64,000 bases of DNA from Candidatus Opimibacter iunctus (lineage in GTDB: Bacteria > Bacteroidota > Bacteroidia > Chitinophagales > Saprospiraceae): positions 186,001-250,000 of the forward strand of contig JADJVH010000003.1 of the NCBI GenBank assembly GCA_016716665.1, written 5' to 3'. Positions within the stretch are counted from its first letter, which is position 1; each line of letters opens with the position of its first letter. The translations under genes were made by a program, and so were the position numbers. Of the stretch, positions 26,378 through 34,753 are shown one piece after another. The notes below the pieces were generated by a model. The model ran no database searches and was not told the DNA's origin. It saw nothing but the letters and a program-made list of their open reading frames with translations.

Positions 26378-26563
26378 TCACTTTTCATTTTTCACTTTTG
26401 CCTTAGCCTTTTCTTCATTGAGAAAAGTATTGAGCTTGTCGATCTCAAACGTGGACTCCATCTGTCCGAAGGAATTCACCTTGATATCAAACCCCTCCAG
26501 GCCTTCATGAAAGGAGGACTTTTCATCGGCGGGGGTTTCCGGATTTTTTTTCTTCCTTGGCAT
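26378..26563 (-). CDS. Small conserved hypothetical protein
   Basis: The protein has 61 residues: a basic N-terminus (MPRKKKNPETPADEK), a central FDIKVNSFGQMESTFEIDKL and NTFLNEEKAKAKVKNEK at the end. I recall the FDIKxNSFGxxxxxFDIDKxNxFLN pattern from small Bacteroidota proteins, so I judge it real. The start lies 12 nt downstream of the gltX stop, so it is co-transcribed with gltX. The last codons lie in a microsatellite. Function unknown. Confidence 0.65.
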   Translation of the reverse strand: MPRKKKNPETPADEKSSFHEGLEGFDIKVNSFGQMESTFEIDKLNTFLNEEKAKAKVKNEK

Positions 26564-26575
26564 AGCATTGTTTTT

Positions 26576-28087
26576 TTATCGACTGGATAATTGATGAAAG
26601 CGACTTACTGTCTTCTCCTGACCCAATACCTCAGCGATCGCAAAGACATCAGGACCCTGTGTAGTGCCGGTGAGTGCAGCACGCAATAATGGCATGATCA
26701 CACCCATCTTGATCCCACTGGCCTGGATGATCTCCTTTGCAGCAGCAGCGGCGGTTTCATGATTGAACACATCAAGTGCGTTGATGGCATCGGCTACCTG
26801 CTTTAGGACAGGCCCAACTTCAGGTACCCACTTCTTATTGATCTCTGCATCATCAAAGACCAGCGCATCGGTAAAGAAATAATAGCCCTGGGGGATCACT
26901 TCAATCAACCTGTGCACGCGTGCCTTCATCAGATTGTAGACAGCTTCGAGATGAGGTACATCTACATTGTATCCTGCATCTGCTCCATACTTGTGCAGGC
27001 GTTCCGCAGCGTCTACAAAACTCAATTGCTGCAGGTATTGCTGATTAAACCAGAGTGCCTTGTCATAATCAAACCTTGCGCCTCCCTTGTGGATACGCTC
27101 CGGATCAAATACCCTGATCAGTTCTTCGAGTGAAAAGATCTCCTGCTCTGTCCCCGGATTCCAACCAAGGAAAGCGAGGAAGTTGATCACCGCTGCGGGT
27201 TCGAAACCATAGCTGTCAAAACCTTCAATGGATTCTTCGGGCTTGTCAGATGGCCATGCGAGTGGAAAAACCGGAAAGCCAAATTTCTGGCCATCGCGTT
27301 TACTCAACTTACCATGTCCATCCGGTTTTAATATCAATGGCAGATGTGAAAAAGTAGGCATCGTGCCCTGCCACCCAAATGCCCGGTAGAGCAATACGTG
27401 ATGTGCTGTGCTGGGCAACCATTCCTCACCACGGATCACATCGGTGATTTCCATCAGGTGATCATCTACCACATTGGCCAGGTGGTAGGTTGGATAGCCA
27501 TCGGCTTTGAGCAGTACTTTATCGTCGAGTTCGGTGCTGTCAAAGACCACCTCGCCACGGATTTTATCCTGGATCATAATAGACTGGCCCGGATCCACAT
27601 TGAGGCGAATGGTATAGGGTACATCTGCCTCGAGGAGTGCCGCCACCTCATCTGATGATAAGGACAGGCTGTTTTTCATTTCGCCTCTGACGGATGCATC
27701 ATACTTGGGGGTTGGAACTCCCCGGTCAGTAAGGCGCTGGCGCATTTGTTCGAGGTCTTCAGGAGTGTCCCAGGCATAGTATGCTTTGCCATCCTGCACC
27801 AGGGTCAGGGCATAGTCGCGGTAGATCGCCATGCGTTCTGATTGCCTGTAGGAAGCAAAGGGGCCTCCCTGCACAGGACCTTCGTCAGGGGTGAGGCCCA
27901 GCCAGTTGAGGGCCCGGATGATATAGTCTTCAGCACCGGGCACATATCTCGTTTGGTCGGTGTCTTCGATACGGAGGATAAATCTCCCGCCGTTTTGCCT
28001 CGCCAGGAGGTAATTGTACAGTGCTGTCCTGATGCCACCGATATGAAGCGCCCCTGTCGGGCTGGGAGCAAATCTCAATCTGTTCAT
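26576..28087 (-). CDS. gltX: Glutamyl-tRNA synthetase
   Basis: The 503-residue class I aminoacyl-tRNA synthetase charges tRNA-Glu. The HIGH-type motif is in P8-SPTGALH15-I-G17-G. FILRIEDTDQTR follows, and the KMSKS-type loop reads KLSKRDG. The C-terminal ~170 residues form the helical anticodon-binding part. The length is normal. The Glu/Gln discrimination state cannot be fixed by eye, but a single GltX is usual in this phylum. It is the first gene of a two-gene unit with the 61-residue protein. Confidence 0.95.
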   Translation of the reverse strand: MNRLRFAPSPTGALHIGGIRTALYNYLLARQNGGRFILRIEDTDQTRYVPGAEDYIIRALNWLGLTPDEGPVQGGPFASYRQSERMAIYRDYALTLVQDGKAYYAWDTPEDLEQMRQRLTDRGVPTPKYDASVRGEMKNSLSLSSDEVAALLEADVPYTIRLNVDPGQSIMIQDKIRGEVVFDSTELDDKVLLKADGYPTYHLANVVDDHLMEITDVIRGEEWLPSTAHHVLLYRAFGWQGTMPTFSHLPLILKPDGHGKLSKRDGQKFGFPVFPLAWPSDKPEESIEGFDSYGFEPAAVINFLAFLGWNPGTEQEIFSLEELIRVFDPERIHKGGARFDYDKALWFNQQYLQQLSFVDAAERLHKYGADAGYNVDVPHLEAVYNLMKARVHRLIEVIPQGYYFFTDALVFDDAEINKKWVPEVGPVLKQVADAINALDVFNHETAAAAAKEIIQASGIKMGVIMPLLRAALTGTTQGPDVFAIAEVLGQEKTVSRFHQLSSR

Positions 28088-28277
28088 AATTGTGTGCTAG
28101 TTTTGTGGTCAATTTTCGAAAAAAGGTCCTTTTTTCCTAAAAATGCCTGATTTTCAATAAAAAATGCAGCGTATTTGTAACCTTTTTCGTTTTGAAAACA
28201 TTTAGCATTGACATAGTCAAATACCATCAGGCAAAGATAGCCATTCCATGAACCCTCTCGACCACGTTTAGCAAACC

Positions 28278-28934
28278 ATGTATTTAGTACACACGCCACA
28301 AGCCGTCCAGGCACTTTTTCCGGGTTTTATCTGGAAAATGAACGGAAACCGAAAAGAAATCTACCTCACCTTTGATGACGGGCCCATCCCGGAGGTGACT
28401 CCCTGGGTATTGGATACACTGGCAAGGTTTGATGCCAAGGCTACCTTTTTCTGCGTTGGCGACAATGTCCGCAAGCACCCCCATATCTACGACATGGTCC
28501 TCGATGCAGGCCATACTGTAGGCAACCATACCCTCAACCACCTTTCCGGTTGGGCTACAGAAAACATCACCTATTTCCACAATATCCGTCACTGTGCCCG
28601 TATGGTGCATTCAGGCCTCTTTCGCCCGCCATACGGCAAGATGAAACCCAGCCAGGTCCAGTTTCTGCAGCGCCATTACCGCATCATCATGTGGGATGTC
28701 CTCAGCGGTGATTTTGACCGCGACATCACCCCCGAAGAATGCGCCCAGAATGTCATCCAGCATGCCGGTCCCGGATCTATCGTAGTCTTCCATGACAGCA
28801 TCAAGGCAGAAGCCAATCTGCGCCATGCCCTTCCACAAGCCCTCGAGCATTTCAGCCGCGAAGGCTACACCTTCCAGTCCCTGCCAAAACTTGCGCCCGC
28901 TGTCGCTGAGCGTGGGCTGCGGGTGGCTGTTTAA
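28278..28934 (+). CDS. Polysaccharide deacetylase family protein (NodB-like)
   Basis: The 218-residue carbohydrate esterase 4 fold has motif 1 L-TFDDGPIPEVTP near residue 33 (catalytic and metal Asp), motif 2 HTVGNHTLNH (metal His pair) and motif 3 RPPYGKMK. FHDSIKAEANL near 175 is the last motif. These enzymes remove N-acetyl groups from chitin-like or peptidoglycan sugars using a divalent metal. No signal peptide is evident, so the site of action is unclear. It is divergent from gltX and closed by hairpin 28943-28978. Confidence 0.9.
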   Translation: MYLVHTPQAVQALFPGFIWKMNGNRKEIYLTFDDGPIPEVTPWVLDTLARFDAKATFFCVGDNVRKHPHIYDMVLDAGHTVGNHTLNHLSGWATENITYFHNIRHCARMVHSGLFRPPYGKMKPSQVQFLQRHYRIIMWDVLSGDFDRDITPEECAQNVIQHAGPGSIVVFHDSIKAEANLRHALPQALEHFSREGYTFQSLPKLAPAVAERGLRVAV

Positions 28935-28942
28935 CCAAACAT

Positions 28943-29039
28943 ATTTTATAATTCAAGCGAATGCTTGAATTATAAAATAAAGTCGTTGGTTCAAGTCTGA
29001 AGACTTGAACCACATATCTGCTTGTCTCCTGACGAGCGG
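28943..29039 (+). repeat. Hairpin plus REP-like element, copy G (left of RAYT)
   Basis: A perfect 16-bp stem (28943-28958 / 28963-28978) lies 8 nt after the deacetylase stop. The REP core follows at 28988-29039: GGTTCAAGTCTGAAGACTTG, CACATATCTG, CTTGTCTCCTGACGAGCGG. It is the left member of an inverted pair around the RAYT gene. Confidence 0.85.
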
Positions 29040-29089
29040 TTCGAATACCAAACTCATCTCGTTGAGTTCGAAAAAAAACATTTTCTCCC

Positions 29090-29668
29090 TTATATCTTCC
29101 CTGCCTCAGACCACCATGGCTCAAGCAGATCAACTTCCATTAAGCAGCCAGTATTTTCTGTCAAATAATTTCTTGCACTGCTGTATAGATATTCCTCTGG
29201 CTTATCTACTATTCCAGCTCTTACAGGATTATTATGGATATAATTCACTTTTTGCCAGATCATTTTCTCAGTATACAGAGCAAAAGGATGATTGTCTTGT
29301 TGCCAAAATTGAAAGTTCCGGTTATTGGGGTTAAACCTCGCATGATACTTAAACATATGCATCAACCAATCTCTCCGGCTCTCAGGTTCTTGTTGTATTG
29401 TGGCCAGAATTTGATTTGCGGTAAATTTCTTAAAGTCGCGCAGAATTTCGGAAAGCGTGTTTGTTGAATTGGGACCAGCCTGCAAAACCAGATGGATGTG
29501 ATTACTCATGACGACAAAGACAAGGAGGCCTTTTTCCTTTCTGCAAAATGTTAGACAATCAAGGACAATGTCTCTGTAGATCTTCCGGCTGAATATATCA
29601 ATCCAGCCCACTACAGTGCATGTCACGAAATTCAGCCCGTGCTGATCAACAATCCGGTAACGTCCCAT
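29090..29668 (-). CDS. REP-associated tyrosine transposase (RAYT, Y1_Tnp)
   Basis: The protein has 192 residues from MGRYRIVDQHGLNFVTCTVV; an in-frame ATG at 29746 would add a poorly coding, poly-Lys/Phe segment. The HUH motif is H57-I-H59 in VVMSNHIHLVL, and the candidate catalytic tyrosine is Y143 in QKVNYIHNNPVRAGIV. This is the Y1 transposase (IS200-like) branch that mobilises or maintains REP palindromes as single-stranded DNA. REP-like elements lie on both sides in inverted orientation, which is the REPtron arrangement known for RAYTs in Proteobacteria. The gene is intact. Confidence 0.92.
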   Translation of the reverse strand: MGRYRIVDQHGLNFVTCTVVGWIDIFSRKIYRDIVLDCLTFCRKEKGLLVFVVMSNHIHLVLQAGPNSTNTLSEILRDFKKFTANQILATIQQEPESRRDWLMHMFKYHARFNPNNRNFQFWQQDNHPFALYTEKMIWQKVNYIHNNPVRAGIVDKPEEYLYSSARNYLTENTGCLMEVDLLEPWWSEAGKI

Positions 29669-29751
29669 GGTGAAGTATTTCAAAACAGGAAAATAGGGGG
29701 ATATGAATTTGAACGCAAGTTTTTTAAAAAAAAAATGCACATCCACAATTT

Positions 29752-29848
29752 CGCTCGTCAGGAGACAAGCAAGATATTGAGTTCAAGTCTGGAGACTTGA
29801 ACTAACGAATCGTTTTTATAAAAGCTGTAGACAGCTTTTATAAAAACG
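29752..29848 (-). repeat. REP-like element plus hairpin, copy H (right of RAYT, inverted)
   Basis: Reverse orientation: CGCTCGTCAGGAGACAAGC, then GTTCAAGTCTGGAGACTTGA and ACTAACG (29752-29807), followed by a 17-bp stem (29811-29827 / 29832-29848). It mirrors copy G on the other side of the transposase and abuts the end of cutC. Confidence 0.85.
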
Positions 29849-29850
29849 CA

Positions 29851-30471
29851 CTAGACAATTGCCCGCCCATGATACCATTCCAACCTCAATGCCTCATGCA
29901 ATTGAGGCAGGACTTCCGGCGTAATCTTCCCCGCCGCCATGACATATCCTTTAAACAGCGCTTTGATCTCACGCAACTGATCTATCCCATCAACTGCCTT
30001 TATGGTGCCTCCAGAAGTGAGAAGGGTGTCGATCTGTGCAAACTGATTGAGCCATTGGATATCATCATCGATATCATCGGACATATCGATCGCTTTGTGG
30101 AAGGTGACATGAAATGGATATGCATGATGCAGCAGGGTCATCATCGCTGCGCGGTCGATATGATTATCTTTCATGATGCCAAAGACAAATCCATCCAGAG
30201 GCAATTTTTTCAAAGCTTCAATAGCATCAATCATCTGCTGTAACACATCACCATCAGCTTCATATCCTTCCTCCGTAGCACGAACCATCACCCTGACAGG
30301 AATGCGCAGGTGATCACACAAGGATGATGCAAGTTCAACATCCGGTGTCATGCCTTCGGTCTCGAGACGGATGCACAACTCGACACGGTCCGCACCACGC
30401 TCCTGCGCATCTATAGCTTGTGCCAGGGAAACCACACAGGACTCCAGCTTATAATCACGGCCTTGATGCAT
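29851..30471 (-). CDS. cutC: CutC family protein (copper homeostasis CutC)
   Basis: The 206-residue TIM-barrel protein has the typical start LESCVVSLAQAIDAQERGAD RVELC and the variant TEGMTPD of the usual GG-TPS segment. VRVMVRATEEGYEAD and PLDGFVFGIM follow in order, then VTFHKAID and LLTSGGTIKAVDGI. CutC was named from copper-sensitive mutants; the true biochemical role is still debated in the literature I know. It starts 2 nt after the glycosyltransferase stop, so the two are an operon. Confidence 0.88.
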   Translation of the reverse strand: MHQGRDYKLESCVVSLAQAIDAQERGADRVELCIRLETEGMTPDVELASSLCDHLRIPVRVMVRATEEGYEADGDVLQQMIDAIEALKKLPLDGFVFGIMKDNHIDRAAMMTLLHHAYPFHVTFHKAIDMSDDIDDDIQWLNQFAQIDTLLTSGGTIKAVDGIDQLREIKALFKGYVMAAGKITPEVLPQLHEALRLEWYHGRAIV

Positions 30472-30473
30472 GT

Positions 30474-31193
30474 TTATTTTTTAGCCCAGATATTGTACTT
30501 GAGGATGCAATAGATCGCGCGCACACCATCTTTCCAGTTGATCTTCTTTCCTTCGGCATAGGTGCGGCCATAGTAGGAGATCCCCACTTCATATATCCTC
30601 ACACCCTCAACTCTGGAAATGCGCGCCGTCACTTCCGGCTCAAATCCAAAACGCTTCTCCTGCAGGGGCAGGCTCTTGATGATATCAGACCTGAATAATT
30701 TATAGCAGGTCTCCATATCCGTCAGGTTGAGATTGGTGAAAATATTGGATATCCGTGTCAGGAACTTGTTGCCGATCGAATGCCAGAAAAACAGGATACG
30801 GTGAGGATTGCCCCCCATAAACCTGCTGCCATAGACCACATCCGCAAATCCCTTCAGGATCGGGATGAGCAATATGTTGTATTCCTCAGGATCATACTCA
30901 AGGTCAGCATCCTGGATGATCGTATACTCCCCGGAGGCAAACTGTATGCCTGTGTGCAACGCAGCTCCTTTCCCTTTATTGACTTCATGCGCGACATACC
31001 TGATTGGAAAATCAGGATGCTCCGACTGGTATTTCTTTATGGCCCCTTCGGTATTGTCTTTCGAACAGTCATTGACCAGTATGACTTCCTTGAGCCAGCC
31101 ATCGGGCAGGGTGACCACCCGGACTTTGTCCAGGATCAGGTGAATAGTCCTTTCTTCGTTGTAAGCAGGTATGACGATCGAGAGCGTAGGCAA
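30474..31193 (-). CDS. Glycosyltransferase family 2 (dolichol-phosphate mannosyltransferase-like)
   Basis: The protein has 239 residues. The GT-A start is LSIVIPAYNEERTIHLILDK, then LVNDCSKDNTEG, and the metal-binding loop is QDADLEYDPEEY. GSRFMGGNPHRI and DMETCYKLFRSDI are typical of the DPM1/undecaprenyl-phosphate sugar transferase branch. No C-terminal membrane helices are present, so it is the soluble type that loads a sugar onto a lipid phosphate at the inner face of the membrane. It is co-transcribed with cutC. The donor sugar is unknown. Confidence 0.9.
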   Translation of the reverse strand: MPTLSIVIPAYNEERTIHLILDKVRVVTLPDGWLKEVILVNDCSKDNTEGAIKKYQSEHPDFPIRYVAHEVNKGKGAALHTGIQFASGEYTIIQDADLEYDPEEYNILLIPILKGFADVVYGSRFMGGNPHRILFFWHSIGNKFLTRISNIFTNLNLTDMETCYKLFRSDIIKSLPLQEKRFGFEPEVTARISRVEGVRIYEVGISYYGRTYAEGKKINWKDGVRAIYCILKYNIWAKK

Positions 31194-31240
31194 GTGTATC
31201 CGGGATTAGTATGAGGGCGCTAAAATAGGACAGATTTTAC

Positions 31241-32281
31241 TCACTCCCGCTGTAGCTTGTCCACCCGGGGGTTCATGATCCTGAACCAGACTGGCGGAAC
31301 CAAGGCAAGGAGCATCGACATAGGATAGCCAAATGGCAGTTGAGGGCTCTGGTCCAGGTGCCTCAGGGTTTGGTATTTACGGGTGGACTGATGGTGATGG
31401 TCAGCGTGGCGTACCAGTTCAAAGAGCAGGATCCTGCCCAATTCGTGATTAGAATTCCAGGAGTGGCTGCCGGTCATCGGCTCATATCTACCCGACTCCA
31501 TACGCTTGCGAAGCAATCCATAATGCTCAATATAATTGACCGTTTCGAGTGCCAGGATGCCTACAAATGCTGCAGCAACATAGACCAGAATGCTTCCAAA
31601 TCCAGCAAGGGCTACCACAAAGGCCAGCAAAACAAACTGTGCCATATGCCCAATAAGGACCTCGTTCATCCATTTTGGCCTGTTGGCCGCTTCACGCATG
31701 ACATTTCCGATTTTCCACGCATTTTGGTATCCATGGACTATACTCCGGTAGTAAAACAGGTAGATCGGCTCATTTTTCCTGGCCGTAGCCGGATCTTCGG
31801 GGGTAGCCACTTTAAGGTGGTGTCCGTAATTATGCTCCAGTGTAAAATGGGAATACAATACCGGGATCAATAACAGACGCGCCATCCAACGGTCAAAAGT
31901 GTGCTCCCGATGCCCCAGCTCATGCGCCACATTGATACCACAAACCCCGAGGAACACCCCTACATTGAATATGGAACAAACGGTTTCAAATGTGGTCATT
32001 TCGCCAAGGCCTAGTAACCAGACGTAATATCCGACGATAAAATATAGGGCAGGCACGTTGAGATACAGCAGGTTATCATAAAAATCAAGCTTAGCCTTCT
32101 CCTGCATGACTGCATCCGGATCGTTGCCGGGTTTGGCAGGGACAAACAACTCAATCAGCGGAACCAGCAGGAATCCAAGGTAAACCGAACCCGGAGCGGC
32201 CCATCCGCCAATACATAAGCCGGCAAAACAAAATACCGGAACCAAATACGCCGCCAGGTACCTCAGGTCTCTGAACTTCAT
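31241..32281 (-). CDS. alkB: Alkane 1-monooxygenase (AlkB-type, di-iron)
   Basis: The 346-residue integral membrane hydroxylase has six hydrophobic segments. The histidine boxes are complete: H-E-L-G-H-R-E-H, E-H-N-Y-G-H-H and R-H-A-D-H-H-H, plus the NYIEHYGL box that marks true AlkB enzymes. It inserts oxygen at the terminal carbon of medium-chain alkanes or related substrates using electrons from a ferredoxin or rubredoxin. A flavin/[2Fe-2S] reductase is divergently encoded 45 nt away and is the likely electron donor. Substrate range is not predictable here. Confidence 0.93.
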   Translation of the reverse strand: MKFRDLRYLAAYLVPVFCFAGLCIGGWAAPGSVYLGFLLVPLIELFVPAKPGNDPDAVMQEKAKLDFYDNLLYLNVPALYFIVGYYVWLLGLGEMTTFETVCSIFNVGVFLGVCGINVAHELGHREHTFDRWMARLLLIPVLYSHFTLEHNYGHHLKVATPEDPATARKNEPIYLFYYRSIVHGYQNAWKIGNVMREAANRPKWMNEVLIGHMAQFVLLAFVVALAGFGSILVYVAAAFVGILALETVNYIEHYGLLRKRMESGRYEPMTGSHSWNSNHELGRILLFELVRHADHHHQSTRKYQTLRHLDQSPQLPFGYPMSMLLALVPPVWFRIMNPRVDKLQRE

Positions 32282-32326
32282 AAGCTGTTATCTTTGTACT
32301 TCAAAATTACTTAATCAAGAGACACT

Positions 32327-33436
32327 ATGAGCGGGGATTTCATTTCCATCAAGATAAAGGACATACGCAGAGAGACTGAGGATGCCGTAAGTATATTGTT
32401 TAACAACACCGGTGAACTCAAGGAAAAACTCGCCTATAAGCCTGGCCAGTACATCACCATCAAATGGATGGACGGGTCCAAAGAACTACGAAGGTCTTAT
32501 TCGATCAGCTCCATTCCCGATGACCCATACCTGGCCGTCACCGTCAAGGAAGTAGAAGGGGGAAAAGTTTCGCCAATCCTTTGCAAAAAGGTCAAAGCCG
32601 GAGATACCCTTGAAATCATGCCACCGGAGGGGCGCTTTACAGCTGATTTCGGGCAGGACCAGAAGCGAAATATCTATCTCATCGGCGCAGGGAGCGGCAT
32701 CACCCCGCTGATGTCCATCGCCCGCTATGTGCTGGAAAACGAGCCTAAGAGTTCAGTCATCCTCCTGTATGGCAGCCGCAATGAGGCCCAGATTATTTTC
32801 AGGGAGGAATTTGACCGCATGACACAGCGCTACCAGAATCAGTTCTTTGTCTATCACACCCTGTCCAAACCAGATGGATCCGGACTCATCAAGTCGCTCT
32901 TCGGACGTAAAAAATCAGACTGGCAAGGACTCAGGGGCAGGATCAGCGTCGGTCATTTAAAAGATATGCTCAAGCAGCATCCGACGACAAAGAATAAGGA
33001 TCTGTTTTTCCTGTGTGGCCCGGGTGATTTCATCTTGATGGCCGACAAATCCTTGATCGCCTCCGGGATTAATGAAGACGCGGTTAAAAAGGAATTTTTT
33101 ACTGCTGCATCTACTGATCCTTCACACGAGGGCAAGCCGCATCTCAAGCGTATCAAAGGGCAGCCTGCCCAGGTGAAAGTGCATCTCAGGGGACAAGAGA
33201 TCGATATCGAAGTCAATGACAAGACGATCCTGGACACAATGATAGACCGTGGCTATGACGCCCCATACTCCTGCCATAGCGGGGCATGCGCGACATGTAT
33301 GGCAAAGGTCGTTTCCGGTAAAGTAGAAATGGATGCCTGCTTTGCCCTCAGCGATAAGGAAATTGCAAACGGGTATATCCTTGCATGTCAGTCAAGACCA
33401 TTAACAGATACTGTCGAAATTACCTTTGAAGAATAG
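32327..33436 (+). CDS. Ferredoxin-NADP reductase with C-terminal [2Fe-2S] domain (PaaE/HmpF-like)
   Basis: The protein has 369 residues. The FAD-binding barrel has RRSYSISSIPDDP (RxYS), the NAD(P) lobe has IGAGSGITPLMSIARYVL and LYGSRNEAQIIF, and FFLCGPGDFI follows. The C-terminal plant-type ferredoxin (~285-369) has C-H-S-G-A-C-A-T-C and LACQS as cluster ligands. This layout passes electrons from NAD(P)H to an oxygenase. The closest name is PaaE of phenylacetyl-CoA epoxidase. Because it is divergent from alkB and no paaABCD is in the window, serving AlkB is the better reading. Confidence 0.88.
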   Translation: MSGDFISIKIKDIRRETEDAVSILFNNTGELKEKLAYKPGQYITIKWMDGSKELRRSYSISSIPDDPYLAVTVKEVEGGKVSPILCKKVKAGDTLEIMPPEGRFTADFGQDQKRNIYLIGAGSGITPLMSIARYVLENEPKSSVILLYGSRNEAQIIFREEFDRMTQRYQNQFFVYHTLSKPDGSGLIKSLFGRKKSDWQGLRGRISVGHLKDMLKQHPTTKNKDLFFLCGPGDFILMADKSLIASGINEDAVKKEFFTAASTDPSHEGKPHLKRIKGQPAQVKVHLRGQEIDIEVNDKTILDTMIDRGYDAPYSCHSGACATCMAKVVSGKVEMDACFALSDKEIANGYILACQSRPLTDTVEITFEE

Positions 33437-33450
33437 ATTGTCTCCGGGAC

Positions 33451-34617
33451 TCAGGACGCAAGTTCCATTTTAGTTTCCTTGCGGGCGGCCCAGAACCTGT
33501 CCACTACTTTCTTGTAGTAGGCTTCGTATTGAGGCAGGATAATACTGATGTCAAATTTTTGGGCCTGCTCCAGTGCATTTTGCCGGTATACTTTCAACAT
33601 CGCCTCATCCTGCAGTAACATCAGTGCGTGTTGTGCCATGGATTCATAGTCTCCGACATCGGCCAAACAACCAGTCACGCCATGGATATTGACTTCAGGC
33701 AGACCACCGGCATTGGAAGAAATCACAGGGACCTGGCAAGCCATCGCCTCAAGCGCTGCGAGTCCAAAACTTTCATTGGATGATGGAATCAGGAAGAGAT
33801 CAGCTACTGCGAGGATTTCCTCGATAGCATCCTGCTTACCAAGAAACCTTACGTGCTCATAGAGTCCAAGCTCTCGTGTCATTCGCTCCAGTCTTGGACG
33901 CTCAGGACCGTCACCGACGAGCAGCAACTTGGAGGGTATTTGTTTTTGCACGATTTCAAACGTCTGTATGACATCTTCGATGCGTTTTACTTTCCTGAAA
34001 TTACTGGTGTGTACCAGGATCTTTTCTCCCTCAGGTGCTATGGCTTTGCGGAAATGCTCCTTGTTGAGGCGGCTAAACCTGCTGAAGTCGATAAAATTAT
34101 AGATCACCTCGATTTCCTTCTTGATCTTGAGTTGCTCACAGGTCTGATGCCGGAGATGATTGGATACCGCCGTCACCCCATCACTCTTGTTGATACTGAA
34201 GGCTACTACAGGAGCAAAGGACCTGTCGCTGCCTACCAGAGTGATATCTGTGCCGTGCAATGTTGTGATTACAGGAATGTAGATGCCTTCATCGGCAAGG
34301 ATTTGCTTGGCCAGATAGGCGACCGTGGCGTGAGGTATCGCGTAGTGGACGTGCAGGAGGTCCAGTTTTTCATATTTGACCACATCGACCAGCTTACTGG
34401 TGAGGGTGGTGTCATAGGGGGTATAATCGAAAAGCGGGTACTCTTCGGTGTTGACCTCATGAAAAAACACATTTTCCTGGTAGTGCGTGAGGCGGACCGG
34501 ACGCTTGTAGGTAATGAAGTGAATCTGGTGTCCTTTTGCAGCCAGGGCGAGACCTAACTCTGTGGCTACCACCCCACTACCTCCATATGTTGGATAACAA
34601 ACGATTCCTATGCGCAT
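33451..34617 (-). CDS. bshA: N-acetyl-alpha-D-glucosaminyl L-malate synthase BshA
   Basis: The 388-residue GT4-fold enzyme has the diagnostic start MRIGIVCYPTYGGSGVVATE LG, then VHYAIPHATVAYLAKQIL and TLHGTDITLVG. The C-terminal donor-binding part includes FLIPSSNESFGLAALEAMAC and SSNAGGLPEV. It transfers GlcNAc from UDP-GlcNAc to L-malate, the first step of bacillithiol synthesis, the low-molecular-weight thiol used by many Bacteroidota and Firmicutes. bshB and bshC are not nearby. It stands alone, convergent with the reductase gene. Confidence 0.93.
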   Translation of the reverse strand: MRIGIVCYPTYGGSGVVATELGLALAAKGHQIHFITYKRPVRLTHYQENVFFHEVNTEEYPLFDYTPYDTTLTSKLVDVVKYEKLDLLHVHYAIPHATVAYLAKQILADEGIYIPVITTLHGTDITLVGSDRSFAPVVAFSINKSDGVTAVSNHLRHQTCEQLKIKKEIEVIYNFIDFSRFSRLNKEHFRKAIAPEGEKILVHTSNFRKVKRIEDVIQTFEIVQKQIPSKLLLVGDGPERPRLERMTRELGLYEHVRFLGKQDAIEEILAVADLFLIPSSNESFGLAALEAMACQVPVISSNAGGLPEVNIHGVTGCLADVGDYESMAQHALMLLQDEAMLKVYRQNALEQAQKFDISIILPQYEAYYKKVVDRFWAARKETKMELAS

Positions 34618-34753
34618 GAGCTATTACTTCCTTTTATACCCGACACCGTGAAAAATGGCCGGTTGATGTGAAAAACAATATTTGCCTGCAAGTGTTGAGG
34701 AAACATACGTAAATAAAAATAACACCGTATAATCGCATTTCTGAACCGAAAAC

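Noticed and set aside
28084..28314. Open frame between gltX and the deacetylase
   Set aside because: It overlaps the divergent promoter region of both genes and shows no coding character.
32327..33436. Calling the reductase paaE and joining it to paaG-paaH-paaI
   Set aside because: The genes are 20 kb apart, no paaABCD is present, and the reductase is divergent from alkB, which is a better partner.
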